From: Ferrovibrio sp.
GTDB lineage: Bacteria > Pseudomonadota > Alphaproteobacteria > Ferrovibrionales > Ferrovibrionaceae
DNA: 64,000 nucleotides
Direction of reading: 5' to 3'
Assembly: GCA_017991315.1 (NCBI GenBank)
Contig: JAGOQS010000001.1
Coordinates: 310,001-374,000 of the forward strand
Shown here in pieces: positions 42,842-50,708 of this stretch. The notes beneath the pieces are model-generated. The model was not told where the DNA came from and searched no databases. It was given only the letters and a program-made list of their open reading frames with translations. The first letter of the stretch is position 1; the number at the start of each line of letters is the position of its first letter. The position numbers and the translations under genes were made by a program.

Positions 42842-43764
42842 CACTGAAATCTCCGTAAGGCAACCGCACCGGAGGCGAGCGCCACACCGGTACCGATCAG
42901 GGCGATGCCGCCCCAGGTCACCGGCTCCGGCCATTCGCCGAGCAGCGGGATCGCCAGCAGGGCGGCCAGCGCCGGCACCAGGGCGGCGAAGGCGGCGGCG
43001 CGGCCAGGCCCTAAACTGCGCACCGCATAGCCATAGGTATACATGCTGACCAGGCCGGAAAAGATCGACTGCGTCACCTGGAGCCAGACCTCGAAGGCCG
43101 GCACCTGCAGCAGCCTTGGCTCCAGGGCGAGGAAATAGATCGGCAGATAGAGCAGCCAGGAATAGACGTAGATCACTGCCGCGCCATGCCAGGGGCTGAG
43201 GCCGCTCTGCCGCACCGCCAGCGTGTAGGTCGCCCATAGCGAGCCGCCGAGCAGGAACAGCAGATGGCCGCGCCACAGGCCCGGCTCGCCGGCAAACAGG
43301 TGATAGCCACCCAGCGCGATCACGCCGACGAGGATGCAGGCAAAGCCGATCAGGCGGGTGCGGCCCACCATTTCGCGCAACACCAGCCAGGCCAGCAGGG
43401 CGGTGAACAGCGGCATGGTGCCGGGCATCATCGCGCCGGCATGGGCCGCCGGGGCAAACAGCGTGCCGGCGCTGCTGACGCAGACGAAGGGCAGGCCGGC
43501 GCACAGCACCACCAGGCTGACCGAGCCATAGCGGCCGCGCGCGAAGCCGGGGCCGAGCTTGAACAAGACCGGGATCAGCAGCAGCGCCGGGGCGGTAAGG
43601 CGCAGGAAGATCACGTCCCAGAGGCTGAGCGCGTGGGTGACGCCGAAGCGGGTGATAGCGAGGCCGGCGGCCCAGAGCAGCATGGTGGTGAGCGCCGCCG
43701 CCACGCCCAGGACGGGGAGGGCAGCGGCATCAGGCTTGGTCAGGGCGGCGGTTGGGCTGGTCAT
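42841..43764 (-). CDS. EamA-family (DMT) transporter
   Basis: 307 residues with ten membrane helices in two EamA repeats; the second starts near residue 165 (LWRGHLLFLLGGSLWATYTLAVRQ). Signature pieces include FLRLTAPALLLIPVLF, MPLFTALLAWLVLRE and VPALAALLAIPLLGE. Such proteins often export amino acids or metabolites. It is the first gene of the pair with the aminotransferase and faces lrp across a 107-base gap with a palindrome. Confidence 0.9.
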   Translation of the reverse strand: MTSPTAALTKPDAAALPVLGVAAALTTMLLWAAGLAITRFGVTHALSLWDVIFLRLTAPALLLIPVLFKLGPGFARGRYGSVSLVVLCAGLPFVCVSSAGTLFAPAAHAGAMMPGTMPLFTALLAWLVLREMVGRTRLIGFACILVGVIALGGYHLFAGEPGLWRGHLLFLLGGSLWATYTLAVRQSGLSPWHGAAVIYVYSWLLYLPIYFLALEPRLLQVPAFEVWLQVTQSIFSGLVSMYTYGYAVRSLGPGRAAAFAALVPALAALLAIPLLGEWPEPVTWGGIALIGTGVALASGAVALRRFQ

Positions 43765-43830
43765 GGCCGGAAGTGTCGCCGAAAACCGCCCGGCATGTCC
43801 TTGCGAATTTCATCCTCCTATCCGGGATTT

Positions 43831-43847
43831 TTGGCATATCATGCCAA
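43831..43847. promoter_or_regulatory. Probable Lrp-family operator
   Basis: TTGGCAT-ATC-ATGCCAA is a perfect 17-base palindrome centred in the gap between EamA and the Lrp-family gene. Further half-sites (GGCAT at 43852 and ATGCC at the lrp start codon) follow. Length and position suit a divergent autoregulated Lrp/AsnC operator. Confidence 0.68.
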
Positions 43848-43871
43848 TGTAGGCATATTAAGGGATAAAAC

Positions 43872-44354
43872 ATGCCAAGTGACGCCCTCGACCGCTTCGA
43901 TCATGCCATTCTGGCCGCTTTGCAGGCAGATGGCCGCCTGAGCAATGTCGAACTCGCCGAGCGGGTTGGCCTGTCGCCATCGCCCTGCCTCAGGCGGGTC
44001 AAGCGGCTGGAGGCGGAGGGCTATATTGCCGGCTACCGCGCGGTGCTGGACCGCGACAAGACCGGGCTCGGCCTCACTGTGTTCGTCGAGATCAAGGCGG
44101 CGCGCCACCGCATCGACGATTCCCAGGCCTTGCAGGCCCATCTCGCCGCGATCCCGGAAGTGGTGGCGGCGCATATGGTATCGGGCGAGGCGGATTTCCT
44201 GGTCGAGGTGGTGGTGCCTGACCTCAAGGCCTATGAGCGGGTGCTGAACGAGCGCCTGCTGGTGCTCGACATGGTGAAGGATATCCGCTCCAACTTTGCC
44301 ATTCGCATCATCAAGACCGCCGCACCGCTGCCGCTGGCGGCCGCTACTGCCTAA
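43872..44354 (+). CDS. Lrp/AsnC-family transcriptional regulator
   Basis: 160 residues. The N-terminal HTH reads LDRFDHAILAALQADGRLSNVELAERVGLSPSPCLRRVKRLEAEGYI. The C-terminal RAM effector domain has VVAAHMVSGEADFLVEVVVPDLKAYERVL. Such proteins are octameric sensors of amino acids. Divergent from the EamA/aminotransferase pair with a palindrome in the gap, so it probably controls them and itself. Confidence 0.93.
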   Translation: MPSDALDRFDHAILAALQADGRLSNVELAERVGLSPSPCLRRVKRLEAEGYIAGYRAVLDRDKTGLGLTVFVEIKAARHRIDDSQALQAHLAAIPEVVAAHMVSGEADFLVEVVVPDLKAYERVLNERLLVLDMVKDIRSNFAIRIIKTAAPLPLAAATA

Positions 44355-44459
44355 ATGCCGTGAATTCGCCGCAATGCCGCCGTGCTGGCGGCACGATGGC
44401 AGCATAAACCTGCTGTCCCAAGGGGGCTGACACAGGCGCCGCTCCCTTCGGAGGCGGAC

Positions 44460-44840
44460 ATGACCAGGGTCGGGGGATGGGTATTGGGCGGGCTGCTGCT
44501 GGCCTTGGGCGGCTGTGCCGAGGTGAGCTGCATGACGGCCCCGGACCGCAACGCCTGCTATGCCGCCTATGACACCTACGAGGGCTGCAAGACCGCCCAT
44601 GCGCCACTGATCCGGCGGATTGGCGAACAGCCGGTCACCACCTGCCGCCGCGATCCGATCCAGCATTGCTCGCGCGGCCGCGACGGCAAGCGGCGCTGCT
44701 ACACCGCCACCTATACCGAAACCTGCGCCACCCGCTGGGAACCCATCTATGACTTCAGCCAGTACAATATCGGCGTCCGCTCCTGCATGGCCCTGGCCGG
44801 GCAGGGGGGCTATACCGGGCGTTTCACCGCCTGGGATTAA
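44460..44840 (+). CDS. Cysteine-rich putative lipoprotein
   Basis: 126 residues. The signal ends in a lipobox LALGGC, giving a likely lipidated Cys20. The mature part has eight or more Cys residues in CMTAPDRNACYAAYDTYEGC, TCRRDP, HCSRGRDGKRRC and ETC, suggesting several disulfides. No family recognised. The ATG at 44460 follows an AGGCGG site; the open frame from 44382 is rejected. It lies alone between lrp and the glucan genes. Confidence 0.65.
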   Translation: MTRVGGWVLGGLLLALGGCAEVSCMTAPDRNACYAAYDTYEGCKTAHAPLIRRIGEQPVTTCRRDPIQHCSRGRDGKRRCYTATYTETCATRWEPIYDFSQYNIGVRSCMALAGQGGYTGRFTAWD

Positions 44841-45068
44841 TCGCCGGAAACCAGCTCTGCCCTCGACTCTTGGGCGGGGCCGGCGGTATAGTCCGCCAGC
44901 GCCGTAAAGCCGCCATATTCCACAGCTATTTCCCAATGCCACGCGGCGGATCGCGTGGCGGGAAAAGCGTGGCGGGCGGAGCCGGCGCAGACAGCAACGG
45001 CCCGTCTCATCACCAGCCTGTCTCATCACCAGTATCAGGCCCCATCAGTATCAGCTTCGCAGGCATCC
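44841..45068. other. Upstream region of the glucan genes
   Basis: No gene. It contains an inverted repeat CCACGCG-N6-CGCGTGG (44939-44958) and a tandem 13-base direct repeat GTCTCATCACCAG with period 16 (45004-45016 and 45020-45032). Either could be a regulatory site; function unknown. Confidence 0.4.
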
Positions 45069-47732
45069 ATGCGCTATTCGGGACTGTTCGTCCTTCTTCT
45101 CGTCATCGCCGCCAATATCGCCGGGTGGATTTATCTCAATCCACCGGTCGAGCCGCGTCCCTGGGGTGAGCTGATCAACGGCGTCGACTATTCGCCGTTC
45201 CAGGCCGACCAGGGGCCGCAGCAGAAAAAGTATCCGAGCGCCGACGAGATCGACCGCGATCTGCAATTGCTCTCGAGCAAGGTGAAGTATCTGCGCACCT
45301 ACTCGGCGCTGGATGGCCAGGGCGAGATCGCGCCGATTGCCAGCCGCTATGGCATGGAAGTGCTGCAGGGCATCTGGCTCGATGGCCGGCTGGAGCGCAA
45401 CGAGGAAGAGATCGCCAACCTCGTGCGCATCGTCAAGCAGAACAAGAATGTGCGTCGCGTGCTGGTCGGCAACGAAACCATGTTGCGGCTCGACATGCCG
45501 ATTTCCGACCTGATCCAGTATATCCGCCGCGTGCGCACCGAACTTGCCGGCACTGGCGTCGAAATCTCCACCGCCGAGACCTGGGATATCTGGCTGCGCT
45601 ATCCGCAGCTGGGCCGCGAGGTCGATTTCATCGCCATCCATCTGCTGCCCTATTGGGAAGGGCAGGCGCCGGACAAGGCGGTGGAATATGCGCTCGGCCG
45701 CTATCAGCAGGTGAAGGACGCGCATCCGACCAAGAAGGTGGTGATCACCGAGATCGGCTGGCCATCGGAAGGCCGCACGCGCCGCGAAGCCGTGCCGAGC
45801 CCGACTTCGCAGGCCACCTTCCTGCGCCACTTCCTCAATATCGCCAATACCCGTGGCCTCGATTACTTCATCATGGAAGCCTTCGATCAGCCCTGGAAAC
45901 GCAATATCGAAGGCTCTGTCGGCGCCTATTGGGGCATCTACAACGCCGACCGCACGCCAAAATTCCCGATGATCGGCCCGGTGGAGGATCGCCCGCACTG
46001 GCCGCAGCTTGCCGCCGGCTCGATCCTGATCGCGCTGCCGCTGATGGTCTGGTTCCTGGCGCGCTGGAGCGACCTGCGTTTTTCCGGGCGGCTGTTCTTC
46101 GGTGCGCTGATCCAGGTGGTTGCCGCCGCCATCGTCTGGGTCGTCGATACCGGATTCCGCACCTACATGAGTCCCGGCGTGGCGCTGATGTGGGCGATGC
46201 TGCTGCCGCTCTTGGTGATGCTGTTCATCATGGTGCTGGCGGAAGGCCTCGAAATGTCGGAAGTGATCTGGTCGAACCGGCGCAAGCGCCTGTTCCTGCC
46301 GCACAAGGCGGACCTGTCGCGCCAGCACTGGCCGAAAGTCTCGATCCATGTGCCGGCCTATAACGAGCCGCCGGAAATGCTGAAGCAGACGCTGGATGCG
46401 CTGGCGGCGATGGATTACCCGAATTTCGAAGTGCTGGTGATCGACAACAACACCAAGGACGAGGCGGTGTGGCGCCCGGTGGAGGCGCATTGCGCCAAGC
46501 TGGGGCCGCGTTTCCGCTTCTTCCACGTCTCGCCGCTGAAGGGCTTCAAGGCCGGCGCGCTGAATTTCGCGCTGCGCAACATGGCGCCCGATACCGAGGT
46601 GGTGGGCGTGATCGACGCCGACTATCTGGTGGAGCCGGATTGGCTCAGCGCGCTGGTGCCGCATTTCGACCAGCCGGAAGTGGGCTTCGTGCAGGCGCCG
46701 CAGGACCACTACGACTGGAAGGAAGATGCGTTCAAGGAATACATCAACTGGGAATATGCCGGTTTCTTCCAGATCGGCATGGTGCAGCGGAACGAACGCG
46801 ACGCCATCATCCAGCATGGCACCATGACCCTGGTGCGCCGCGCCGCCATCGACCATGTCGGTCCCTGGGCGGAATGGTGCATCTGCGAGGATAGCGAGAT
46901 GGGCCTGCGGCTGCTGGCCGGCGGCTGGAAGTCGATCTACACCGACCGCCGCTTCGGCTATGGCCTGACGCCGGACAGCTTTGGCGCCTACAAGACCCAG
47001 CGCTATCGCTGGGCCTATGGCGCGGTGCAGATCCTCAAGCGCCACTGGCGCGACATGCTGCCCGGCGACACGCGCAAGCTCGATCCGATGCAGCGCTATC
47101 ATTTCGTCGCCGGCTGGCTGCCCTGGTTCGCCGATGCGCTCGGCCTGGTCTTCGCCATCTCGTCGCTGGCCTGGACCGTCGGCGTGCTGGTGATGCCGAA
47201 ATATTTCGAATTGCCGCTCGGCCTGTTCCTGCTGCCGGTGGTGGCGGTGTTCATCGCCAAGGTGGCGCAGTTCCTGTGGCTCTATAAGATCCGCGTGCAA
47301 TGCAGCTTCCGCCAGCGCCTTGGCGCCGGCCTTGCCGGCCTGGCGCTCACCTACACTATCGCCAAGGCGATGCTGGCCGGCCTGTTCACCTCGAAACTGC
47401 CCTTCATCCGCACGCCGAAGCATGAGAACCAACCCGCCCTGGTGCAGGCGATGATCATTGCCCGCGAGGAATCGCTGCTCGGTGCGCTGCTCACCGCCGC
47501 CGGCATCGCGATGTGGAATTTCCAGGGCGGCCAGGACCCCGAAGCCCGGCTCTGGGGCGTGGTGATGCTGGCGCAGGCTTTGCCTTATTATGCCACGCTG
47601 GCGCTGGCGATGATCTCGACCGCCAAGGGCCGCTTCCGCAAGCCCGGCGACGTGGCGAAGAATGCCCCGGTGCCCAGCCTGTTCGCGCTGCCGAAAGCCG
47701 GCTCCCCCAACCCCAGCGCCGGTGCCGACTAG
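45069..47732 (+). CDS. GH17-GT2 fusion, beta-glucan synthase (NdvB-like)
   Basis: 887 residues. After an N-terminal membrane helix (5-23) comes a GH17-type barrel (about 33-300) with the acid/base Glu136 in VGNE and nucleophile Glu228 in ITEIGWPSEG. Membrane helices (about 315-395) lead to a GT2 domain with VSIHVPAYNEPPEML, VIDNN, Asp516/Asp518 of IDADYL, CEDSE (607-608) and QRYRW (644-648), then more helices. Such fusions make beta-1,3-linked glucans and remodel or cyclise them, as NdvB in Pseudomonas and Bradyrhizobium. The ATG at 45069 is chosen as the hydrophobic helix starts there. The closest specificity cannot be read. Confidence 0.85.
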   Translation: MRYSGLFVLLLVIAANIAGWIYLNPPVEPRPWGELINGVDYSPFQADQGPQQKKYPSADEIDRDLQLLSSKVKYLRTYSALDGQGEIAPIASRYGMEVLQGIWLDGRLERNEEEIANLVRIVKQNKNVRRVLVGNETMLRLDMPISDLIQYIRRVRTELAGTGVEISTAETWDIWLRYPQLGREVDFIAIHLLPYWEGQAPDKAVEYALGRYQQVKDAHPTKKVVITEIGWPSEGRTRREAVPSPTSQATFLRHFLNIANTRGLDYFIMEAFDQPWKRNIEGSVGAYWGIYNADRTPKFPMIGPVEDRPHWPQLAAGSILIALPLMVWFLARWSDLRFSGRLFFGALIQVVAAAIVWVVDTGFRTYMSPGVALMWAMLLPLLVMLFIMVLAEGLEMSEVIWSNRRKRLFLPHKADLSRQHWPKVSIHVPAYNEPPEMLKQTLDALAAMDYPNFEVLVIDNNTKDEAVWRPVEAHCAKLGPRFRFFHVSPLKGFKAGALNFALRNMAPDTEVVGVIDADYLVEPDWLSALVPHFDQPEVGFVQAPQDHYDWKEDAFKEYINWEYAGFFQIGMVQRNERDAIIQHGTMTLVRRAAIDHVGPWAEWCICEDSEMGLRLLAGGWKSIYTDRRFGYGLTPDSFGAYKTQRYRWAYGAVQILKRHWRDMLPGDTRKLDPMQRYHFVAGWLPWFADALGLVFAISSLAWTVGVLVMPKYFELPLGLFLLPVVAVFIAKVAQFLWLYKIRVQCSFRQRLGAGLAGLALTYTIAKAMLAGLFTSKLPFIRTPKHENQPALVQAMIIAREESLLGALLTAAGIAMWNFQGGQDPEARLWGVVMLAQALPYYATLALAMISTAKGRFRKPGDVAKNAPVPSLFALPKAGSPNPSAGAD

Positions 47733-47767
47733 GCGCCGCCGCATAACGATCCGAGTAGAGACCGACG

Positions 47768-49546
47768 ATGACCGCGCCGGCCCGCCGCTTCCTGTATCTG
47801 CTGTGCTTCCTGGCCCTGGCGGCTTTGCTCAACGCCGCCGCCTGGTGGTATCCGAACCGGCCGCTGCCCTATGGCAACACCGCCGTCGGCCAACCCATCG
47901 GACAGGTGAAAAGCGTGTCCTTCGCGCCGTTCAAGCGCGGCCAGAGTCCGCTCACCAAGGTCTATCCGACACGCGAGGAAATCGCCGAGGACCTCAATGC
48001 CGTGCGTGCCGTGGCGCGCGGCGTGCGCACCTACACCTCGCGCGAAGGCCTGGAGGCGGTGCCTGAACTGGCCGGCCGCTACGGCCTCGAGGTGACGCAT
48101 TCGGCCTGGCTCGGCCAACTGCCGAATGTCAACGAGGAAGAGGTTGAGGCGCTGATCGATCAGGCCAACCGCTATCCCGATACTATCAAGCGCGTCATCG
48201 TCGGCAACGAGGTCCTGCTGCGCAAGGACCTCACGGTCGACCAGCTCATCAGCTATATCCGCCGCGTCAAGGCGGCGGTGAAGCAGCCGGTTTCCTATGC
48301 CGATGTGTGGGAATTCTGGCTGCGCAATCCGCAACTGCTCGACGAGGTCGATTTCGTCACGGTGCATTTCCTGCCCTATTGGGAGGATGTGCCGATCGCG
48401 GTCGATCACTCGATGCCGCATATCCTGGATGTCTACAACATCGTGCAGGCCAAGCTGCCGGGCAAGCCGATCCTGATCGGCGAAGTGGGCTGGCCATCGC
48501 TTGGCCGCTCGCGCCGTGAAGCCGTGCCGACGCGCCATGAGGCCGCCAGCTTCATCAGCGATTTCATCCGCCTCGCCGAAGAGAAGAAGCTCGACTACAA
48601 CCTGGTCGAAGCGTTCGATCAGCCCTGGAAGGTGGCGCTGGAAGGCACCGTCGGCGGTGCCTGGGGCCTGCTCGATGAATTGCGCCATCCGAAATACGAC
48701 GCCGATGGCCGGCTGTCCGAATTGCCGAACTGGTCGATCTATGCAGCCCTCGCCAGCCTGATCGGCCTGATTCTGGCGGTGCTGCAGGTCTCGCGCCTGA
48801 TCAGCCTGCAGCCCTGGCGCATGCTCGGTGCCGTGCTGTTGATCCAGGTCGCCGGTGCAGCGCTGGCCGCCTGCGTCGAGCACGGCGTCAGCTACAATTT
48901 CAGCACGCTGCGTTTCAGCGAATTCCTCATCATGCTGGGGCTGCAATCGATCTTCGCGCTGCTGCTGTTCTCGGAAGTGCTCGACCGCCTCTCCGGCAAG
49001 GAGGCGCCGCGTGCCGCTTTCATCGGCCTGGGCCAGCGGCTGCGCGAACTGAAATCCTTCGCGCCGCTCTATCTGCCGCTCGGCAATCACACCGTCAGCG
49101 AAGCCAAGCTGGCGGAATACCGCCGGCTTTATCGCGTGCGGCTCGGCGAGTGGCTGTTCGCTGCCTTCGCGCTCTATGCGCTGTACCAGAATCTGATGCT
49201 CGCCATCGCCGGCCGCTATCGCGATTTTCCCATCGATTACGCTTTGCTGCCGATTGCCGGATTCCTGCTGCTGGCGGTTTTCGGTGCCGCCTCGCGCGGC
49301 AGTTCTCTCGCCACCGGCTTTGCTTTGCCCGATAAAACGGCAGAATCGCCGATCACCTTGCGCTGCGAAGCGATTCTCGCCTGGCTGCTGCTCTGTTCGG
49401 CGGTGATGGTGGTGCTGATCGAGCGCCCGAGCAATCGCGAAGGCCTCGCCTGGGCGCTGATTTCCGCGGCGTATGCGCTGCCGCTGCTGGGCAATCTGCG
49501 GCTTCTGGCCCGGGATGGCATTGCCCGGTTGGCAGCGGCGCGCTGA
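47768..49546 (+). CDS. Membrane-anchored GH17-family protein (NdvC-like)
   Basis: 592 residues. An N-terminal membrane helix (8-28) is followed by a GH17 domain with Glu148 in VGNEVLLR and Glu239 in IGEVGWPSLG, then at least seven membrane helices in the C-terminal half but no GT2 motifs. GH17 proteins act as beta-1,3-glucanases or glucanosyltransferases. Placed 35 bases after the GH17-GT2 fusion, it probably branches, trims or transfers the same glucan in the periplasm. The second half has no recognised domain. The two GH17 domains share the pattern of motifs and may be paralogous. Confidence 0.82.
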   Translation: MTAPARRFLYLLCFLALAALLNAAAWWYPNRPLPYGNTAVGQPIGQVKSVSFAPFKRGQSPLTKVYPTREEIAEDLNAVRAVARGVRTYTSREGLEAVPELAGRYGLEVTHSAWLGQLPNVNEEEVEALIDQANRYPDTIKRVIVGNEVLLRKDLTVDQLISYIRRVKAAVKQPVSYADVWEFWLRNPQLLDEVDFVTVHFLPYWEDVPIAVDHSMPHILDVYNIVQAKLPGKPILIGEVGWPSLGRSRREAVPTRHEAASFISDFIRLAEEKKLDYNLVEAFDQPWKVALEGTVGGAWGLLDELRHPKYDADGRLSELPNWSIYAALASLIGLILAVLQVSRLISLQPWRMLGAVLLIQVAGAALAACVEHGVSYNFSTLRFSEFLIMLGLQSIFALLLFSEVLDRLSGKEAPRAAFIGLGQRLRELKSFAPLYLPLGNHTVSEAKLAEYRRLYRVRLGEWLFAAFALYALYQNLMLAIAGRYRDFPIDYALLPIAGFLLLAVFGAASRGSSLATGFALPDKTAESPITLRCEAILAWLLLCSAVMVVLIERPSNREGLAWALISAAYALPLLGNLRLLARDGIARLAAAR

Positions 49547-49614
49547 CCACTTATAGTTGGGGCGAGGGACAGCCAATAGTTCCCGTCAAGATCCCATAAA
49601 CGGAGGAACGAACG

Positions 49615-50577
49615 ATGAAGCGGATTCTGTTTAGCATGGCGCTGATCGGCGCGGTTGCGATGGCGGGCAGCGCCGAGGCGCAGTCGCGCAACCTGTCGAT
49701 CGCCACCGGCGGTACCGGCGGCGTCTATTATCCGATGGGCGGCGGCCTCGCCAATCTGCTCACCAAGTATGTGCCGGGCTGGCAGGCGACTGCCGAAGTC
49801 ACCGGCGGTTCGGTCGACAATCTGAAGCTGGTTGGCGCCAAGAAGGCGGATATCGGCTTCTCGATGGCCGATGCCTCGCTCGATGCCTCGCGCGGCGAGG
49901 ACAAGTTCAAGGGCGCCCCGGTGGCGCATAAGGCGCTGGCCGTGCTGTATCCAAACATCATGCATGTGGTGTCGGTGGATGGCTCGGGCGTCAACAGCAT
50001 GGCGGACCTCAAGGGCAAGCGCGTCTCCACCGGCTCGCCGGGTTCGGCCACCGAAGTGATGGCCTTCCGCGTGCTCGAAGCCGCCGGCATCGACAAGGAC
50101 AAGGACCTCAAGCGCGAGCGCCTGGGTGCGGCCGAGTCCACCAACGCGATGAAGGACAAGAAGATCGACGCCTATTTCTGGGTTGGCGGCCTGCCGACCG
50201 CGGCGGTGACCGATCTCGGCGCCACGCCGGGCACCAAGCTGAAGCTGATCGATCATTCCGATCTGGTGGCGAAGATGAACGCCAAGTACGGCCCGCTCTA
50301 TGCCGCCGGCACCATCCCGGCCGGCACCTATCCGGGCCAGGACAAGCCGAACGCCATTTCCAGCGTGTGGAACATCCTGCTGGCGCATGACTCGATGCCG
50401 GACGACGTTGCCTACAACATCGTCAAGACCATCTTCGAGAAGCGCGATGAATTGGCCCAGGTGCATGCCGAGGCCAAGAACATCAAGGCCGAGACCCAGA
50501 AGAAGACCAACACGCCAGTGGCCTTCCATCCCGGCGCGCTGAAGTACTTCAACGAAAAGGGCATCAAGACCGAGTAA
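49615..50577 (+). CDS. TAXI-family TRAP solute-binding protein
   Basis: 320 residues with a signal peptide (MKRILFSMALIGAVAMAGSAEA). TAXI core: LSIATGGTGGVYYPMGGGLANLL, TGGSVDNLKLV, KGKRVSTGSPGSATEVMAFRVLEAAG and IDAYFWVGGLPTAAV. Probably binds a small carboxylate or amino acid. It precedes its fused permease at 50,709, separated by a hairpin. The gene follows the glucan genes by 68 bases, but a functional link is not evident. Confidence 0.92.
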   Translation: MKRILFSMALIGAVAMAGSAEAQSRNLSIATGGTGGVYYPMGGGLANLLTKYVPGWQATAEVTGGSVDNLKLVGAKKADIGFSMADASLDASRGEDKFKGAPVAHKALAVLYPNIMHVVSVDGSGVNSMADLKGKRVSTGSPGSATEVMAFRVLEAAGIDKDKDLKRERLGAAESTNAMKDKKIDAYFWVGGLPTAAVTDLGATPGTKLKLIDHSDLVAKMNAKYGPLYAAGTIPAGTYPGQDKPNAISSVWNILLAHDSMPDDVAYNIVKTIFEKRDELAQVHAEAKNIKAETQKKTNTPVAFHPGALKYFNEKGIKTE

Positions 50578-50601
50578 GCCTGAGCGTCAGCGTTCAGGCC
50601 G

Positions 50602-50637
50602 AACCCTGCTCCAGCGGAGGCTGGAGCAGGGTTTGTT
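50602..50637 (+). terminator. Hairpin between TAXI binding protein and permease
   Basis: A perfect 13-bp stem (50602-50614 with 50621-50633), loop CGGAGG, followed by TGTTTT. It lies between two co-oriented genes of one transport system, so it probably reduces permease expression relative to the binding protein or stabilises the upstream mRNA end. Confidence 0.72.
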
Positions 50638-50708
50638 TTAAGTGGGGTGCGTAAACTCTACATAAGATAAGCAGGGATTCAGATAAACGTAGCGTAAGGG
50701 GGAGTGGG

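Noticed and set aside
42842-43504. N-terminal extension of the aminotransferase (open to 43504)
   Set aside because: It overlaps the EamA gene in another frame, and the aminotransferase fold begins at the ATG at 42841.
45051-47744. 897-codon minus-strand open frame opposite the GH17-GT2 gene
   Set aside because: An antisense shadow rich in His, Gln and Arg; the plus strand has catalytic motifs in order.
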